The translations under genes and the position numbers were made by a program. The notes below the pieces were generated by a model. It was not told the origin of the DNA, did not search any database, and saw only the letters and a list, made by a program, of their open reading frames with translations. 64,000 nt of DNA from Mesobacillus sp. S13 (lineage in GTDB: Bacteria; Bacillota; Bacilli; Bacillales; Cytobacillaceae), in the NCBI RefSeq assembly GCF_020422885.1, contig NZ_CP084622.1, positions 3,677,001 through 3,741,000 on the forward strand, in the 5' to 3' direction. This document shows, piece after piece, positions 18,361 through 25,931 of the stretch. How positions within the stretch are numbered: position 1 is the first letter of the stretch; every line of letters starts with the position of its first letter.

Positions 18361-19545
18361 TTATGCTTGTGCAGCAATCTTTCCAGTTTCCCTAATTTTT
18401 CGATCATAGATAACAGTAGTAAAAATCCCGATAAACATCACCGCAATCAAAATCGCAAACAGCATTGGCATCCCGTATAGGTCGACAAGGATTCCTCCCA
18501 TAAGCGGGCCGATCATCCTTCCGCCAGTTGCGGTGCTGTTGACGATTCCCTGGTAAAAGCCTTCCCGTCCTTTTGGCGCCAAATCATTTGCGATAGTCGG
18601 AACCGCCGGCCAGATCAGCATTTCCCCAATCGTCAGGATCACCATGCCTGCAACAAAGCCAGAGAATGCTTGAGCGCCTGCGGCAACTGCATAGGAAACC
18701 ATGAAGATGACCATGCCGATGATGATTTGCAGCTTCAGTTTATTCTGGAACGGCTTGATCAGCCTGTTGACAACCGGCTGGCCAAGTACAATCAGAGCGC
18801 CGTTAATTGTCCAAAGAATGCTGTATTGGTTCAGGGAAATGTTCAATTCCTGAGTGTAAGCGGCGATCGTTGTTTGCCATTGTACATACCCAACCCAGCA
18901 AAGCAGATAGCCAATCGCAAGGATCAAAAGAGCATACAGCTTTGTATGGCTTTTGACTGTGCCATTTTCCTGAAGTACATTCGTCTGCTTCGCTGCCCTG
19001 GTGTCGATGCGGCGATAGCCAATAATCGCGATCATCATGAAGATCAAGTACATGGCTGCGTTCGCCATGAAGATCAGCTGGAATGAGTAGGAGGCGACAA
19101 GTCCGCCAAGTGCAGCTCCAATAGCTACGCCTAGGTTCTGCGCCACGTAAATAGCGTTGAACGCTTTACGTCCGCCTTCCTTCCACACTGAACCTGCCAT
19201 TGCATACATCGCCGGAAAGACAATTCCAGAGCCAAAACCGACCAATGTCAAAAAGAAAATATACTGCGGCCAGCCAGGCCAAAAGGTCAAGCCAAGCAGT
19301 GCCACGATGGTAATGCTGATTCCAAGAATAATAGACTTGTAACCGCCAATTTTATCAAAAAGACTGCCGCCAAATAGGTTGCCAATAACGCTGGCTGCAG
19401 AATTAAGCATTAATACGATCCCGGCAACAGACAGCGATTTGCCAAGGTGATCATTGATATAGATTGTGTTTAAAGGCCATAAAAAAGAGGAACCAGTAAC
19501 ATTTACTGCCATCCCGATAACTAATAGCCACAAGGCTCTAGGCAT
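18361..19545 (-). CDS. MFS transporter, multidrug-efflux type
   Basis: Membrane protein of 394 residues with about 12 transmembrane segments. The N-terminal half carries GNLFGGSLFDKIGGYKSI, the loop 2-3 motif of the major facilitator superfamily. It resembles YttB-like Bacillus transporters; substrate unknown. AGAAGG precedes the ATG. It is a single-gene unit between the CueP-like gene and nrfA, each bounded by terminators. Confidence 0.88.
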   Translation of the reverse strand: MPRALWLLVIGMAVNVTGSSFLWPLNTIYINDHLGKSLSVAGIVLMLNSAASVIGNLFGGSLFDKIGGYKSIILGISITIVALLGLTFWPGWPQYIFFLTLVGFGSGIVFPAMYAMAGSVWKEGGRKAFNAIYVAQNLGVAIGAALGGLVASYSFQLIFMANAAMYLIFMMIAIIGYRRIDTRAAKQTNVLQENGTVKSHTKLYALLILAIGYLLCWVGYVQWQTTIAAYTQELNISLNQYSILWTINGALIVLGQPVVNRLIKPFQNKLKLQIIIGMVIFMVSYAVAAGAQAFSGFVAGMVILTIGEMLIWPAVPTIANDLAPKGREGFYQGIVNSTATGGRMIGPLMGGILVDLYGMPMLFAILIAVMFIGIFTTVIYDRKIRETGKIAAQA

Positions 19546-19884
19546 TATTCACGCCTTCTTTCACTGATAAATTTCGAATACCAAAGTAATTCTAGAGCTT
19601 TTCACAATTAGATGCAATAGGAATTTATGCAGATATTCGAAGTTCAAATTTTCTATTATTTTGAAGTTGAATATTAAAAAATCAGTGGGGTATTCAGATC
19701 GGGGAATTATGGATTTTTCGTTAGATGATGCACTCCCAACCTGCATGGATTTGCAGGATTTTTTAAAATTGAATCCGGGAATATTGACACTCCGCCCATT
19801 TTCTGTAAAACTAAAGAAAACACCGTACAAACTACCATTTGCACAGTGTTTTCGTATTTATCTTTTCTCTAAATTTACTATTCA
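19546..19884. other. Spacer between nrfA and the MFS gene
   Basis: AT-rich, 339 bp. It contains the nrfA terminator at 19816-19852 and presumably the MFS promoter. Overlapping ORFs on both strands here lack ribosome binding sites and recognisable products, so I see no gene. Confidence 0.6.
19816..19852 (-). terminator. Terminator of the ccm-nrf operon
   Basis: On the minus strand AAAACACTGTGCAAA pairs with TTTGTACGGTGTTTT, followed by CTTTAG, 33 bases past the nrfA stop. Confidence 0.75.
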
Positions 19885-21315
19885 CTATTTTTTAGGGGCT
19901 GGCTGTTGCGCCGGGAAGTAACTGTTCACTGCTTTCTCTTTCTTCTTGAAGTTATCTTTTTCGTCGTACACAGCCTGCTTCACTTTTTCAATCTCTGTTT
20001 TAACTTCTTCCAGATTTACGCCTTTCTTGGTCAATTCCTCAATAGCAAGATTGATGGCCTCATTCGACTCTTCAATTGATACCCTCAAGGAATCCATGGC
20101 ACCCTGTGGATTATGGAATCCTGCCGCACTTTCAGCCGCCACGATATCCCAGAACCATTGTCCTTTTCTGATATGCTCTTGAGCCTGCTTGACCTTCTCT
20201 TCGCTTACCCCTGAAGTAATCATCTTATTCACATAGTAATGTGAGGTAATCGAAATATCCTCGGCCTTATGAAGGGCTTCCATATGTTTATCCTGGATAC
20301 CGATCACTCGTTCCTTCAGTTCCTCCATATCCCTGTTGGTATGGCAGGTTGCGCAAGACTGATCCATTGTCTTGAGCGGAGACGTCCACCAGTGTGAACT
20401 GATTTTCTTTTTGCCGTCCACCCTGTCATATGGCATGTGACAGTCTGAACATGTAACTCCTGCTTCACCGTGCGGGCCTTCAATATGAGTCTCAAAGTCA
20501 GGGTGCTGTGCTTTTAGCATAGGTGTTCCTGAAACATTGTGGATCCAATCCTTCTCAAAACCTTGTTCTTTAGCAGTAGTTTCGTAGTATTCGTACATGT
20601 CTTCAGGCTCGAAGCCGTTTGCCCACGGATAAGTTACTTCTCCGTTATCTGCAGCAAAATAGTACTCTACGTGGCACTGTCCGCAAACATAGTTCCTCAT
20701 ATCATTCTTCGTTGGGTTGGACATGTCGATTCCTTGTGATTCCATTGCTTTGATGAAGCTCGGTCTTGTGACGCGCAAATCCATTGTCTGCGGGTCATGG
20801 CAGTCAGAGCAGCCGATCGGTGAATGGCCCATCGCTTCTGCCTTTGGCCATATATCCTGGTTAAAATTGCCGCCCCAGTAATCATCACCCATTTCCTCGA
20901 TCATGTGTGGAACTGCAGTCGACTTACAAGTTAAGCATGAACCAATTGATTTATCCGTGATACGCGCAATTGCCCGGACATCCTCATTCGCGTAAATATG
21001 GCCGCGGTCCTCATTGTACTCGGTCGCAAAGCCATATCCGTTAAAAAGGACAGGCAGATACGGTTCCTTATCATGGTCGAACTTGCTTCGCTTGACGGAA
21101 CCGCTGTACTTCGTATCCTCCATTTTTTCATTTTTCTTGTAGCTGTCATATTGAAGCGGGAAAAGGTCCTTGAAGGCCTCATTGCTGATTTCATCTTTGC
21201 TCAGCCCCGTTTTCAGCTCGCTCGCGGAAGTTGCTTCTTCTTCCGAGGAGCATCCTGTTATGATGAGCATGACAGCCGCAAGGAGCAAGAGTGCCCAGCG
21301 GAAATTTCTAGCCAT
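19885..21315 (-). CDS. nrfA: Ammonia-forming cytochrome c nitrite reductase NrfA
   Basis: Pentahaem cytochrome c552 that reduces nitrite to ammonium with six electrons, on the outer face of the membrane. The 476-residue protein begins with a lipoprotein signal (LIITGC, Cys22). Haem sites: CLTCK (127-131, the catalytic lysine-ligated haem diagnostic of NrfA), then CSDCH (169), CGQCH (211), CSDCH (289) and CATCH (321). AGGAGG precedes the ATG, and the start overlaps nrfH by 8 bases. It is the last gene of an operon that also encodes System I cytochrome maturation. Confidence 0.97.
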   Translation of the reverse strand: MARNFRWALLLLAAVMLIITGCSSEEEATSASELKTGLSKDEISNEAFKDLFPLQYDSYKKNEKMEDTKYSGSVKRSKFDHDKEPYLPVLFNGYGFATEYNEDRGHIYANEDVRAIARITDKSIGSCLTCKSTAVPHMIEEMGDDYWGGNFNQDIWPKAEAMGHSPIGCSDCHDPQTMDLRVTRPSFIKAMESQGIDMSNPTKNDMRNYVCGQCHVEYYFAADNGEVTYPWANGFEPEDMYEYYETTAKEQGFEKDWIHNVSGTPMLKAQHPDFETHIEGPHGEAGVTCSDCHMPYDRVDGKKKISSHWWTSPLKTMDQSCATCHTNRDMEELKERVIGIQDKHMEALHKAEDISITSHYYVNKMITSGVSEEKVKQAQEHIRKGQWFWDIVAAESAAGFHNPQGAMDSLRVSIEESNEAINLAIEELTKKGVNLEEVKTEIEKVKQAVYDEKDNFKKKEKAVNSYFPAQQPAPKK

Positions 21316-21832
21316 TGTTCATCGTACCTCCTTTGTTTTCTAAAAGCTCGCCCGGTTTCGGCGGTTTAAAATAATCCTCTGTTTTGAAGCCTTTGCCGTG
21401 CGGTACGGCCTGGTGGCAGCTTGAACAGCTGTCCTTTGCATCATGTGATACGTTTTCTAGTGTGTTTTCATGACAGCTGATGCAGTTTCCATTTATGACT
21501 TCATCCGAACTTTCCGTTGCGTGGAGCACCTTCGGAATCTTTGCTTCCCCAAGTGTGTTGAAGTACACATGGGTCATCCCTGCTTTCGCCTTATAGGTAT
21601 ATTTCTCAACCATATTCTCATGAGGCAAATGGCAATCCCCGCAGGCCAGACCGGCGTGATTGGAATCAGAGAATGAGTTGTGGACCTCTGTCATGATATG
21701 ACAGCTTGAGCAGAATTCAGGTGAATCTGTATACGCAAGCGTTTTGACAGTGACGACAGAAACAATGATTCCAGCAAATACGCCAATGAATAACAGCATC
21801 TTTTTGTCTATTCCCAGTAGCTTTTTCAGCAT
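21308..21832 (-). CDS. nrfH: NrfH tetrahaem quinol dehydrogenase
   Basis: Membrane-anchored NapC/NirT-family cytochrome, 174 residues, passing electrons from menaquinol to NrfA. One N-terminal membrane segment (about 12-33) is followed by haem motifs CSSCH (41), CGDCH (64), CISCH (117) and CSSCH (136). The ATG at 21832 has GGGAGG with an 8-base spacer; the in-frame GTG at 21841 abuts the ribosome site and is unlikely. It overlaps nrfA, the usual nrfHA arrangement. Confidence 0.96.
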   Translation of the reverse strand: MLKKLLGIDKKMLLFIGVFAGIIVSVVTVKTLAYTDSPEFCSSCHIMTEVHNSFSDSNHAGLACGDCHLPHENMVEKYTYKAKAGMTHVYFNTLGEAKIPKVLHATESSDEVINGNCISCHENTLENVSHDAKDSCSSCHQAVPHGKGFKTEDYFKPPKPGELLENKGGTMNNG

Positions 21833-21942
21833 TTCTTTCACCTCCCTTATAGCTGATCATTCAATCTACTAAAGGCTGCACTGCTAGGAGAATTCTACTG
21901 ACAATGCAGCCATATTAAAACACGGATGTGCTTTAACCAAGG

Positions 21943-22449
21943 TTAAGGTGAAACTTTTTCCTTAATCAATCGGATCAAATCATCCTTCGTTGTTGGGCCC
22001 GAGAAACGTTCGACAATGACACCGTTCCTGTCGATGATGATTGTCTCAGGCTGGCCGATGACATTGTAATCCTTAGAAATATCTTCCTTCGTATCTAATA
22101 GATACGTAAGCTTTGAACCGCTTTCGGAAATGTATTTTTCCATCCGTTTCTTCGATTCGCCTTTAGCAAGGATCAATAACTTTGCTTCCTTGTACTCTTT
22201 GCCGAATGCTTCGAGTTCAGGTGCTTCATCGATGCAAGGTGCACACCATGTCGCGAAAAAATTCAGGACGACCGTCTGGCCTTTGAAATCGGAAAGTTTA
22301 TAGGTATTGCCGTCAATATCCTGCAGCTCGAAGTCGATGGACTGATCACCTGGCTGGGCGGAAGCTTTCCCTCCGAGTCCGCTGACCAAAAAGCCGAGAA
22401 TCCCAATGACGGCAGCGATGACGATGATTGGCCCAATCTTTTTGCCCAT
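21943..22449 (-). CDS. Membrane-anchored thioredoxin-like protein (CcmG/ResA type)
   Basis: Thiol-disulfide oxidoreductase of the TlpA/ResA/CcmG family, 168 residues, that would reduce apocytochrome CXXCH cysteines before haem attachment. One N-terminal membrane anchor (about 5-24) and an external thioredoxin fold with WCAPC (68-72) and a GQPETIIID segment (cis-Pro region). It lies between ccmD and nrfH, so it probably serves NrfA/NrfH maturation. ResA and CcmG are not separable by eye. Confidence 0.9.
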   Translation of the reverse strand: MGKKIGPIIVIAAVIGILGFLVSGLGGKASAQPGDQSIDFELQDIDGNTYKLSDFKGQTVVLNFFATWCAPCIDEAPELEAFGKEYKEAKLLILAKGESKKRMEKYISESGSKLTYLLDTKEDISKDYNVIGQPETIIIDRNGVIVERFSGPTTKDDLIRLIKEKVSP

Positions 22450-22466
22450 TTCTAATCACCACCTCA

Positions 22467-22598
22467 TTAAAAATCTGAGTTCCATTCTTCCAGAAGTTCC
22501 AGCTCTTTCTTCAATTGCTTCTGGCGGCGTCCAAGCACGATTACGTACCCTGCGATCAACGTCCAAATAACTGAGTATCCCATGAATAAGTAAGTCAT
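22467..22598 (-). CDS. ccmD: CcmD-like small membrane protein
   Basis: Short gene, 43 residues, with AAGGAGG upstream of the ATG at 22598. The product starts MTYLFMGYSVIWTLIAGYVI (one membrane helix) and continues as a basic/acidic amphipathic tail (RRQKQLKKELELLEEW), the layout of CcmD, which releases holo-CcmE from CcmABC. Its place right after ccmC supports this. CcmD is poorly conserved, so position carries much of the weight. Confidence 0.85.
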   Translation of the reverse strand: MTYLFMGYSVIWTLIAGYVIVLGRRQKQLKKELELLEEWNSDF

Positions 22599-22617
22599 TT
22601 CAATTCCTCCTTAATGG

Positions 22618-23328
22618 TTAGCCTGCTAGTTTTTCAATTGCTTTTGACTTTGCCTTTTTGACGATATGCCTCATTTTTTCAATTTCTATTCCTTTTCGCA
22701 TCAGGAAACCGTACAGCAAAGTGATCGTGAAAATCGAGAACAGCAGGGCGACAAGCATATCTGGCTCGATTCCGCCCCCTGACTGGTTTTTGCCTTCACC
22801 GAACACGACCGGATGCAGCTTTGTGTTCCACCAGCGGATTGCCATGAAGACAATCGGGACATTGATGACGCCAATGATGCCAAAAACGGCTGACAACCTG
22901 GCGATTTTCTCCATTGAACCATCCATTTTGCGGACGAACAGATACGCAACATAGATGAACCAAAGAATCAGGGTTGTCGCAAGACGCGGCTCCCATGTCC
23001 ACCATGTATTCCAGCTGGATTTTCCCCAAATCATCCCGGTGATCAGTGTGATTGTTGTGAAAAGCACACCAATTTCAGCTGAGATTCCCGCATTGATATG
23101 ATGCTGGAGTCTCGGTTTGATTAAAACCCTCACACTGTAGTAACCCACGACACCGAATGCGAGGAAAGCGACCCAGGCACTGCCAACATGAAAGTAGAAT
23201 ATCTTTTGTGTCTCGCCCATTACCTTTTCAACAGGCGACCAAATAAAAATTAGATATAGTGCAATGAAAAATGACGGAATTAAAGTGAACAGCAGCAGCC
23301 GGTCGATAATGCCAGTATTCTTTTTCAT
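22618..23328 (-). CDS. ccmC: CcmC haem-handling protein
   Basis: Integral membrane protein of 236 residues with six hydrophobic segments and the tryptophan-rich haem-binding motif WGKSSWNTWWTWEPRLA of the CcmC/CcmF/CcsA family, flanked by conserved His residues. It attaches haem to CcmE on the outer face of the membrane. The ATG at 23328 overlaps the ccmB stop (ATGA) and follows GGAGGGG inside the end of ccmB. Length fits CcmC rather than CcsA/ResC. Confidence 0.93.
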   Translation of the reverse strand: MKKNTGIIDRLLLFTLIPSFFIALYLIFIWSPVEKVMGETQKIFYFHVGSAWVAFLAFGVVGYYSVRVLIKPRLQHHINAGISAEIGVLFTTITLITGMIWGKSSWNTWWTWEPRLATTLILWFIYVAYLFVRKMDGSMEKIARLSAVFGIIGVINVPIVFMAIRWWNTKLHPVVFGEGKNQSGGGIEPDMLVALLFSIFTITLLYGFLMRKGIEIEKMRHIVKKAKSKAIEKLAG

Positions 23329-24011
23329 CAAGACCCCTCCATAATAAATTCGAATAAGAAAAAGCACGCGGCCAGGAACAATAAATCGTAAGCAGCCATC
23401 AATCTGATCCAGGACGATGCATCCGCAATCACTTCATTTTCCAGGATGATCCTCGTCGCCTGGACTCCGGCAATCAACAGCGGGCTTAAGAGCGGCAGCA
23501 GCAGTACCGGCAAAAGCATCTCGCTGTTCTTGGCGTTCGCCGAAAGTGCGGCCAGGAAAGTCCCAACGATGATGAAGCCGAGCGTGCCGATGATGACAAC
23601 CAGGATGAACCAGCTTACCTTTCCAAAAAACCTGTAGTCGAAGAGCAGAAACAGAACTGGAATGCTGACAAGCTGTACTGCTGTAACGAGGATAAAGTTC
23701 GCTAAAACCTTGCCCAGATAGATGCTTGAAGGATCGATTGGCGCAGAACGCAGCCCTGTCAGCGCATCGTTTTCGTGTTCTGAAAGGAAGGAACGATTCA
23801 ATCCAAGAATTCCCGAGAACACGGTGATCAGCCAGACAAGCCCAGGTATGACCGCTTTTACCATATTATTTGTCGGATCGAACGCAAAGCTGAAGATCAG
23901 TACCACTAGACTGGAGAAGATGACCATCATACCAATCGTCTGCTTTGTTTTGATCTCATTGCTCAGGTCTTTGCTGGCAATCGTCCATGCATCCTTAATG
24001 ATTGAAATCAT
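23328..24011 (-). CDS. ccmB: CcmB, membrane subunit of the CcmAB exporter
   Basis: Membrane protein of 227 residues with six hydrophobic segments. The N-terminal KDLSNEIKTKQTIGMMVIFS and ENDALTGLRSAPI segments are typical of CcmB. It pairs with CcmA to release haem-loaded CcmE by ATP hydrolysis. It overlaps ccmA upstream and ccmC downstream by 4 bases or less, so the three are translationally coupled. Confidence 0.93.
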   Translation of the reverse strand: MISIIKDAWTIASKDLSNEIKTKQTIGMMVIFSSLVVLIFSFAFDPTNNMVKAVIPGLVWLITVFSGILGLNRSFLSEHENDALTGLRSAPIDPSSIYLGKVLANFILVTAVQLVSIPVLFLLFDYRFFGKVSWFILVVIIGTLGFIIVGTFLAALSANAKNSEMLLPVLLLPLLSPLLIAGVQATRIILENEVIADASSWIRLMAAYDLLFLAACFFLFEFIMEGS

Positions 24012-24712
24012 GTTTTCTTCACCTCAGCTTCGTACCAGCTTTTCATCTCGTCCAGACTGATTTCCTCCCCAAGAAGCTTGGTTGAGACAATCTTTCCTTT
24101 CTTCAGCAGAGCGGCCCTGTCAGCAAGTGCATGAACCTGCTCAAAATCATGCGAGATAATCAGCACCGACGTCCCGCTATCCCGTTTGCTTTTAATGATG
24201 CTATTAAGCAGCGCGACAGCCTCCTGGTCTAGGCCGGTATGCGGCTCATCGAGCATCAGGATATCCGGCTCGGGCAGCAGCACCCTTGCGATCGCCAGCC
24301 TTTGCATCATCCCTCTTGAAAAAGAGCGAATGGGCATATCGCGGAATAGATAGAGACCCACTTCCTTTAAGAGTGCATTGGATTTGCTTTCAAGATTTTT
24401 TACTTTGTATAGCTTGCCGTAGAATTTAAGGTTTTCAAGCGGGGACAAGTTGTTATAAAGAAAAGATTCATGACCCAGGAAGCCAATCCGCTGTTTTACC
24501 TGTGGTGAATTCTTCTTGATAAGCTCACCATCAAGGAAAATTTCCCCGCTCGTCGGCTGCAGGAGTCCGACTGTGCATTTAAAGAAGGTGCTCTTCCCTG
24601 CTCCATTCGGTCCAATCACTGCCAGGATCTCCCCTTTACCTAAAGAAAGGGTGATGTTTCTTAATACGAGCTTATCTCCCAGCATTTTGGTCATTTTCTT
24701 TAGTTCCAGCAT
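24008..24712 (-). CDS. ccmA: CcmA, ATPase subunit of the CcmAB exporter
   Basis: ABC ATPase of 234 residues: Walker A GPNGAGKST (about 35-43), the signature region is RSFSRGMMQRLAIARVLL (SRGMMQR in place of LSGGQ), Walker B DILMLDEPHTGLD, and switch His in LIISHD. The start is uncertain: ATG at 24712 gives the usual N-terminus MLELKK but its GGGGA is very close; TTG at 24721 is the alternative. It overlaps ccmB. Confidence 0.92.
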   Translation of the reverse strand: MLELKKMTKMLGDKLVLRNITLSLGKGEILAVIGPNGAGKSTFFKCTVGLLQPTSGEIFLDGELIKKNSPQVKQRIGFLGHESFLYNNLSPLENLKFYGKLYKVKNLESKSNALLKEVGLYLFRDMPIRSFSRGMMQRLAIARVLLPEPDILMLDEPHTGLDQEAVALLNSIIKSKRDSGTSVLIISHDFEQVHALADRAALLKKGKIVSTKLLGEEISLDEMKSWYEAEVKKT

Positions 24713-24729
24713 GTTCCCCAACTCTTTCG

Positions 24730-25071
24730 TTAAGTGTATTGTTTCAGTTCTTTGTTTACCTGAGCGAGATGGCTCTGGTATTCATTTTTCATCTTGTTAA
24801 AATTCTCCTCGGTGATTTCCGCTTCTGCCAGCCTCGCTTCAAGTACGGCCAGTTCCCTTTCAATCACTTTTTTCCTATGAAGATGGTGTATGAATAACTG
24901 GTCTTCCTCACTGATAATTTTCTCGGAAGGAGCCTTCCGCTTTTGTACAAACCAGACAACACCAATGACAGCAGCAATAACAATCAGCAAGTAATGTGGA
25001 TTCACCATATTAAACCCTGGAGTCGTCAGCCAGAATTTCACAAGCCATTCAGGGTGATAGGCTGGTGTCAT
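24730..25071 (-). CDS. Uncharacterised membrane protein of the ccm operon (113 aa)
   Basis: I do not recognise a named family. One membrane helix (about 25-42, YLLIVIAAVIGVVWFV) is followed by a charged, probably coiled-coil tail (about 55-113). The tail contains the element AEITEENFNKMKNEY, like the linker of the adjacent 123-residue protein and the C-terminus of the first operon gene. ATG at 25071 is chosen for the AAGGGTGA upstream. Its place between ccmI-like and ccmA genes suggests a structural part of the maturation complex; this is inference. Confidence 0.8.
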   Translation of the reverse strand: MTPAYHPEWLVKFWLTTPGFNMVNPHYLLIVIAAVIGVVWFVQKRKAPSEKIISEEDQLFIHHLHRKKVIERELAVLEARLAEAEITEENFNKMKNEYQSHLAQVNKELKQYT

Positions 25072-25076
25072 AGTGA

Positions 25077-25448
25077 TCACCCTTTCTGCTGGCGAAGCAT
25101 CTTCAGCTCTCTAAGAATTTCCGCTTCTGCTTCTGCATCCTTTATTTTCTTTTTGTTCTCTGGGAGATGTTCCATCTTTCGTCCTTGGGTTTCTTCCTTT
25201 ACCATTTCAGCGGCAAGCAGCTGGTAATTCTCTTTCAACTTTTCAAAATCCTCACGAGTAATTTTTTTCATTAAAAAGTCCATCTCCAACTCATTCACAG
25301 CACTGTATACCTGCTCAATCGTCAGCTTTTCACCCTCTGTCTCCGGTCCAGCAGCCGAGATCTCCCCTGCTGTGAAAAAAGGAGAAATGATGAAGTAAAA
25401 GCAAGTAATGATCACGAGTGAGCCTATTATTAAAAATACATAATCCAT
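25077..25448 (-). CDS. CcmI-like membrane protein (123 aa)
   Basis: One N-terminal membrane helix (about 3-22) then a soluble helical tail. Residues about 43-75 (TIEQVYSAVNELEMDFLMKKITREDFEKLKENY) resemble the N-terminal part of CcmI/CycH, where a helix of the form E-L-E-x-D-...-G-x-I-(S/T)-x-x-(D/E)-(F/Y) follows the membrane anchor. No TPR repeats follow, so it is at most the short CcmI module. Conserved genomic place beside ccmH supports the link. Confidence 0.75.
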   Translation of the reverse strand: MDYVFLIIGSLVIITCFYFIISPFFTAGEISAAGPETEGEKLTIEQVYSAVNELEMDFLMKKITREDFEKLKENYQLLAAEMVKEETQGRKMEHLPENKKKIKDAEAEAEILRELKMLRQQKG

Positions 25449-25460
25449 TTTGATCAGCTC

Positions 25461-25931
25461 CTAGAAAAGCTTCCGGCGCTCTTCGTCAAATGTTTTTGCA
25501 GCAATTTCCTTTTCTACTTCCGAGTTCCATGCTGCCTTTCTCTCAAGCTTTGATTCAGACTTCCTAACCGTCAATTTCCTGAGCCAGACACCGACAATCA
25601 CACTGCCGATTCCCACTCCTGCCGCAGGCATTCCCCAGGCAATCCAGCCGCTTGTGCCGCCACCCGGAGTTCTCAAAGCTGCCTGCCCATATTCATCAAC
25701 ATAGGATTGGATGATTTCCGGTTCTGTTTTACCGCCGTTCAGCATCTCGACCACTTCATCGTAGTAAATCTTTTTTACCGAACAGGTGGACAATTCATGA
25801 TCTGCATGGCCCTGCATATCAAGCTGGCCGATGATGTGCTTGAATTCCTTTGAGTTATAGGTGAAGGCTGTTGTCATGCCCGGAATGATGATGAGAAAAA
25901 GGATTGTCGTTATAAGAACTTTCCTGTTCAC
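25461..25931 (-). CDS. ccmH: CcmH-like protein with a single cysteine
   Basis: A 156-residue protein with an N-terminal signal/anchor, an external helical domain and a membrane segment (about 95-117). The domain matches CcmH (VVEMLNGGKTEPEIIQSYVDEYGQAAL, then GWIAWGMPAAGVGIG), but the usual LRCxxC redox pair is replaced by STCSVKK, with one cysteine (about 50). GTG at 25931 gives a 4-base overlap with ccmF and a proper spacer to GGGAGG; the GTG at 25940 abuts that site. Function in apocytochrome thiol handling is inferred and may be altered. Confidence 0.85.
   Translation of the reverse strand: MNRKVLITTILFLIIIPGMTTAFTYNSKEFKHIIGQLDMQGHADHELSTCSVKKIYYDEVVEMLNGGKTEPEIIQSYVDEYGQAALRTPGGGTSGWIAWGMPAAGVGIGSVIVGVWLRKLTVRKSESKLERKAAWNSEVEKEIAAKTFDEERRKLF

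Noticed and set aside
19661..19921. An 86-codon frame on the plus strand after nrfA
   Set aside because: It runs through the nrfA terminator and into nrfA antisense, with no ribosome site or recognisable product.
22618..24712. CcmABC as a generic ABC-2 drug exporter with a CcsA/ResC-like protein
   Set aside because: The 236-residue CcmC length, adjacent CcmD-, CcmE- and CcmF-type genes and CcmB-specific segments fit System I, not System II or a drug exporter.
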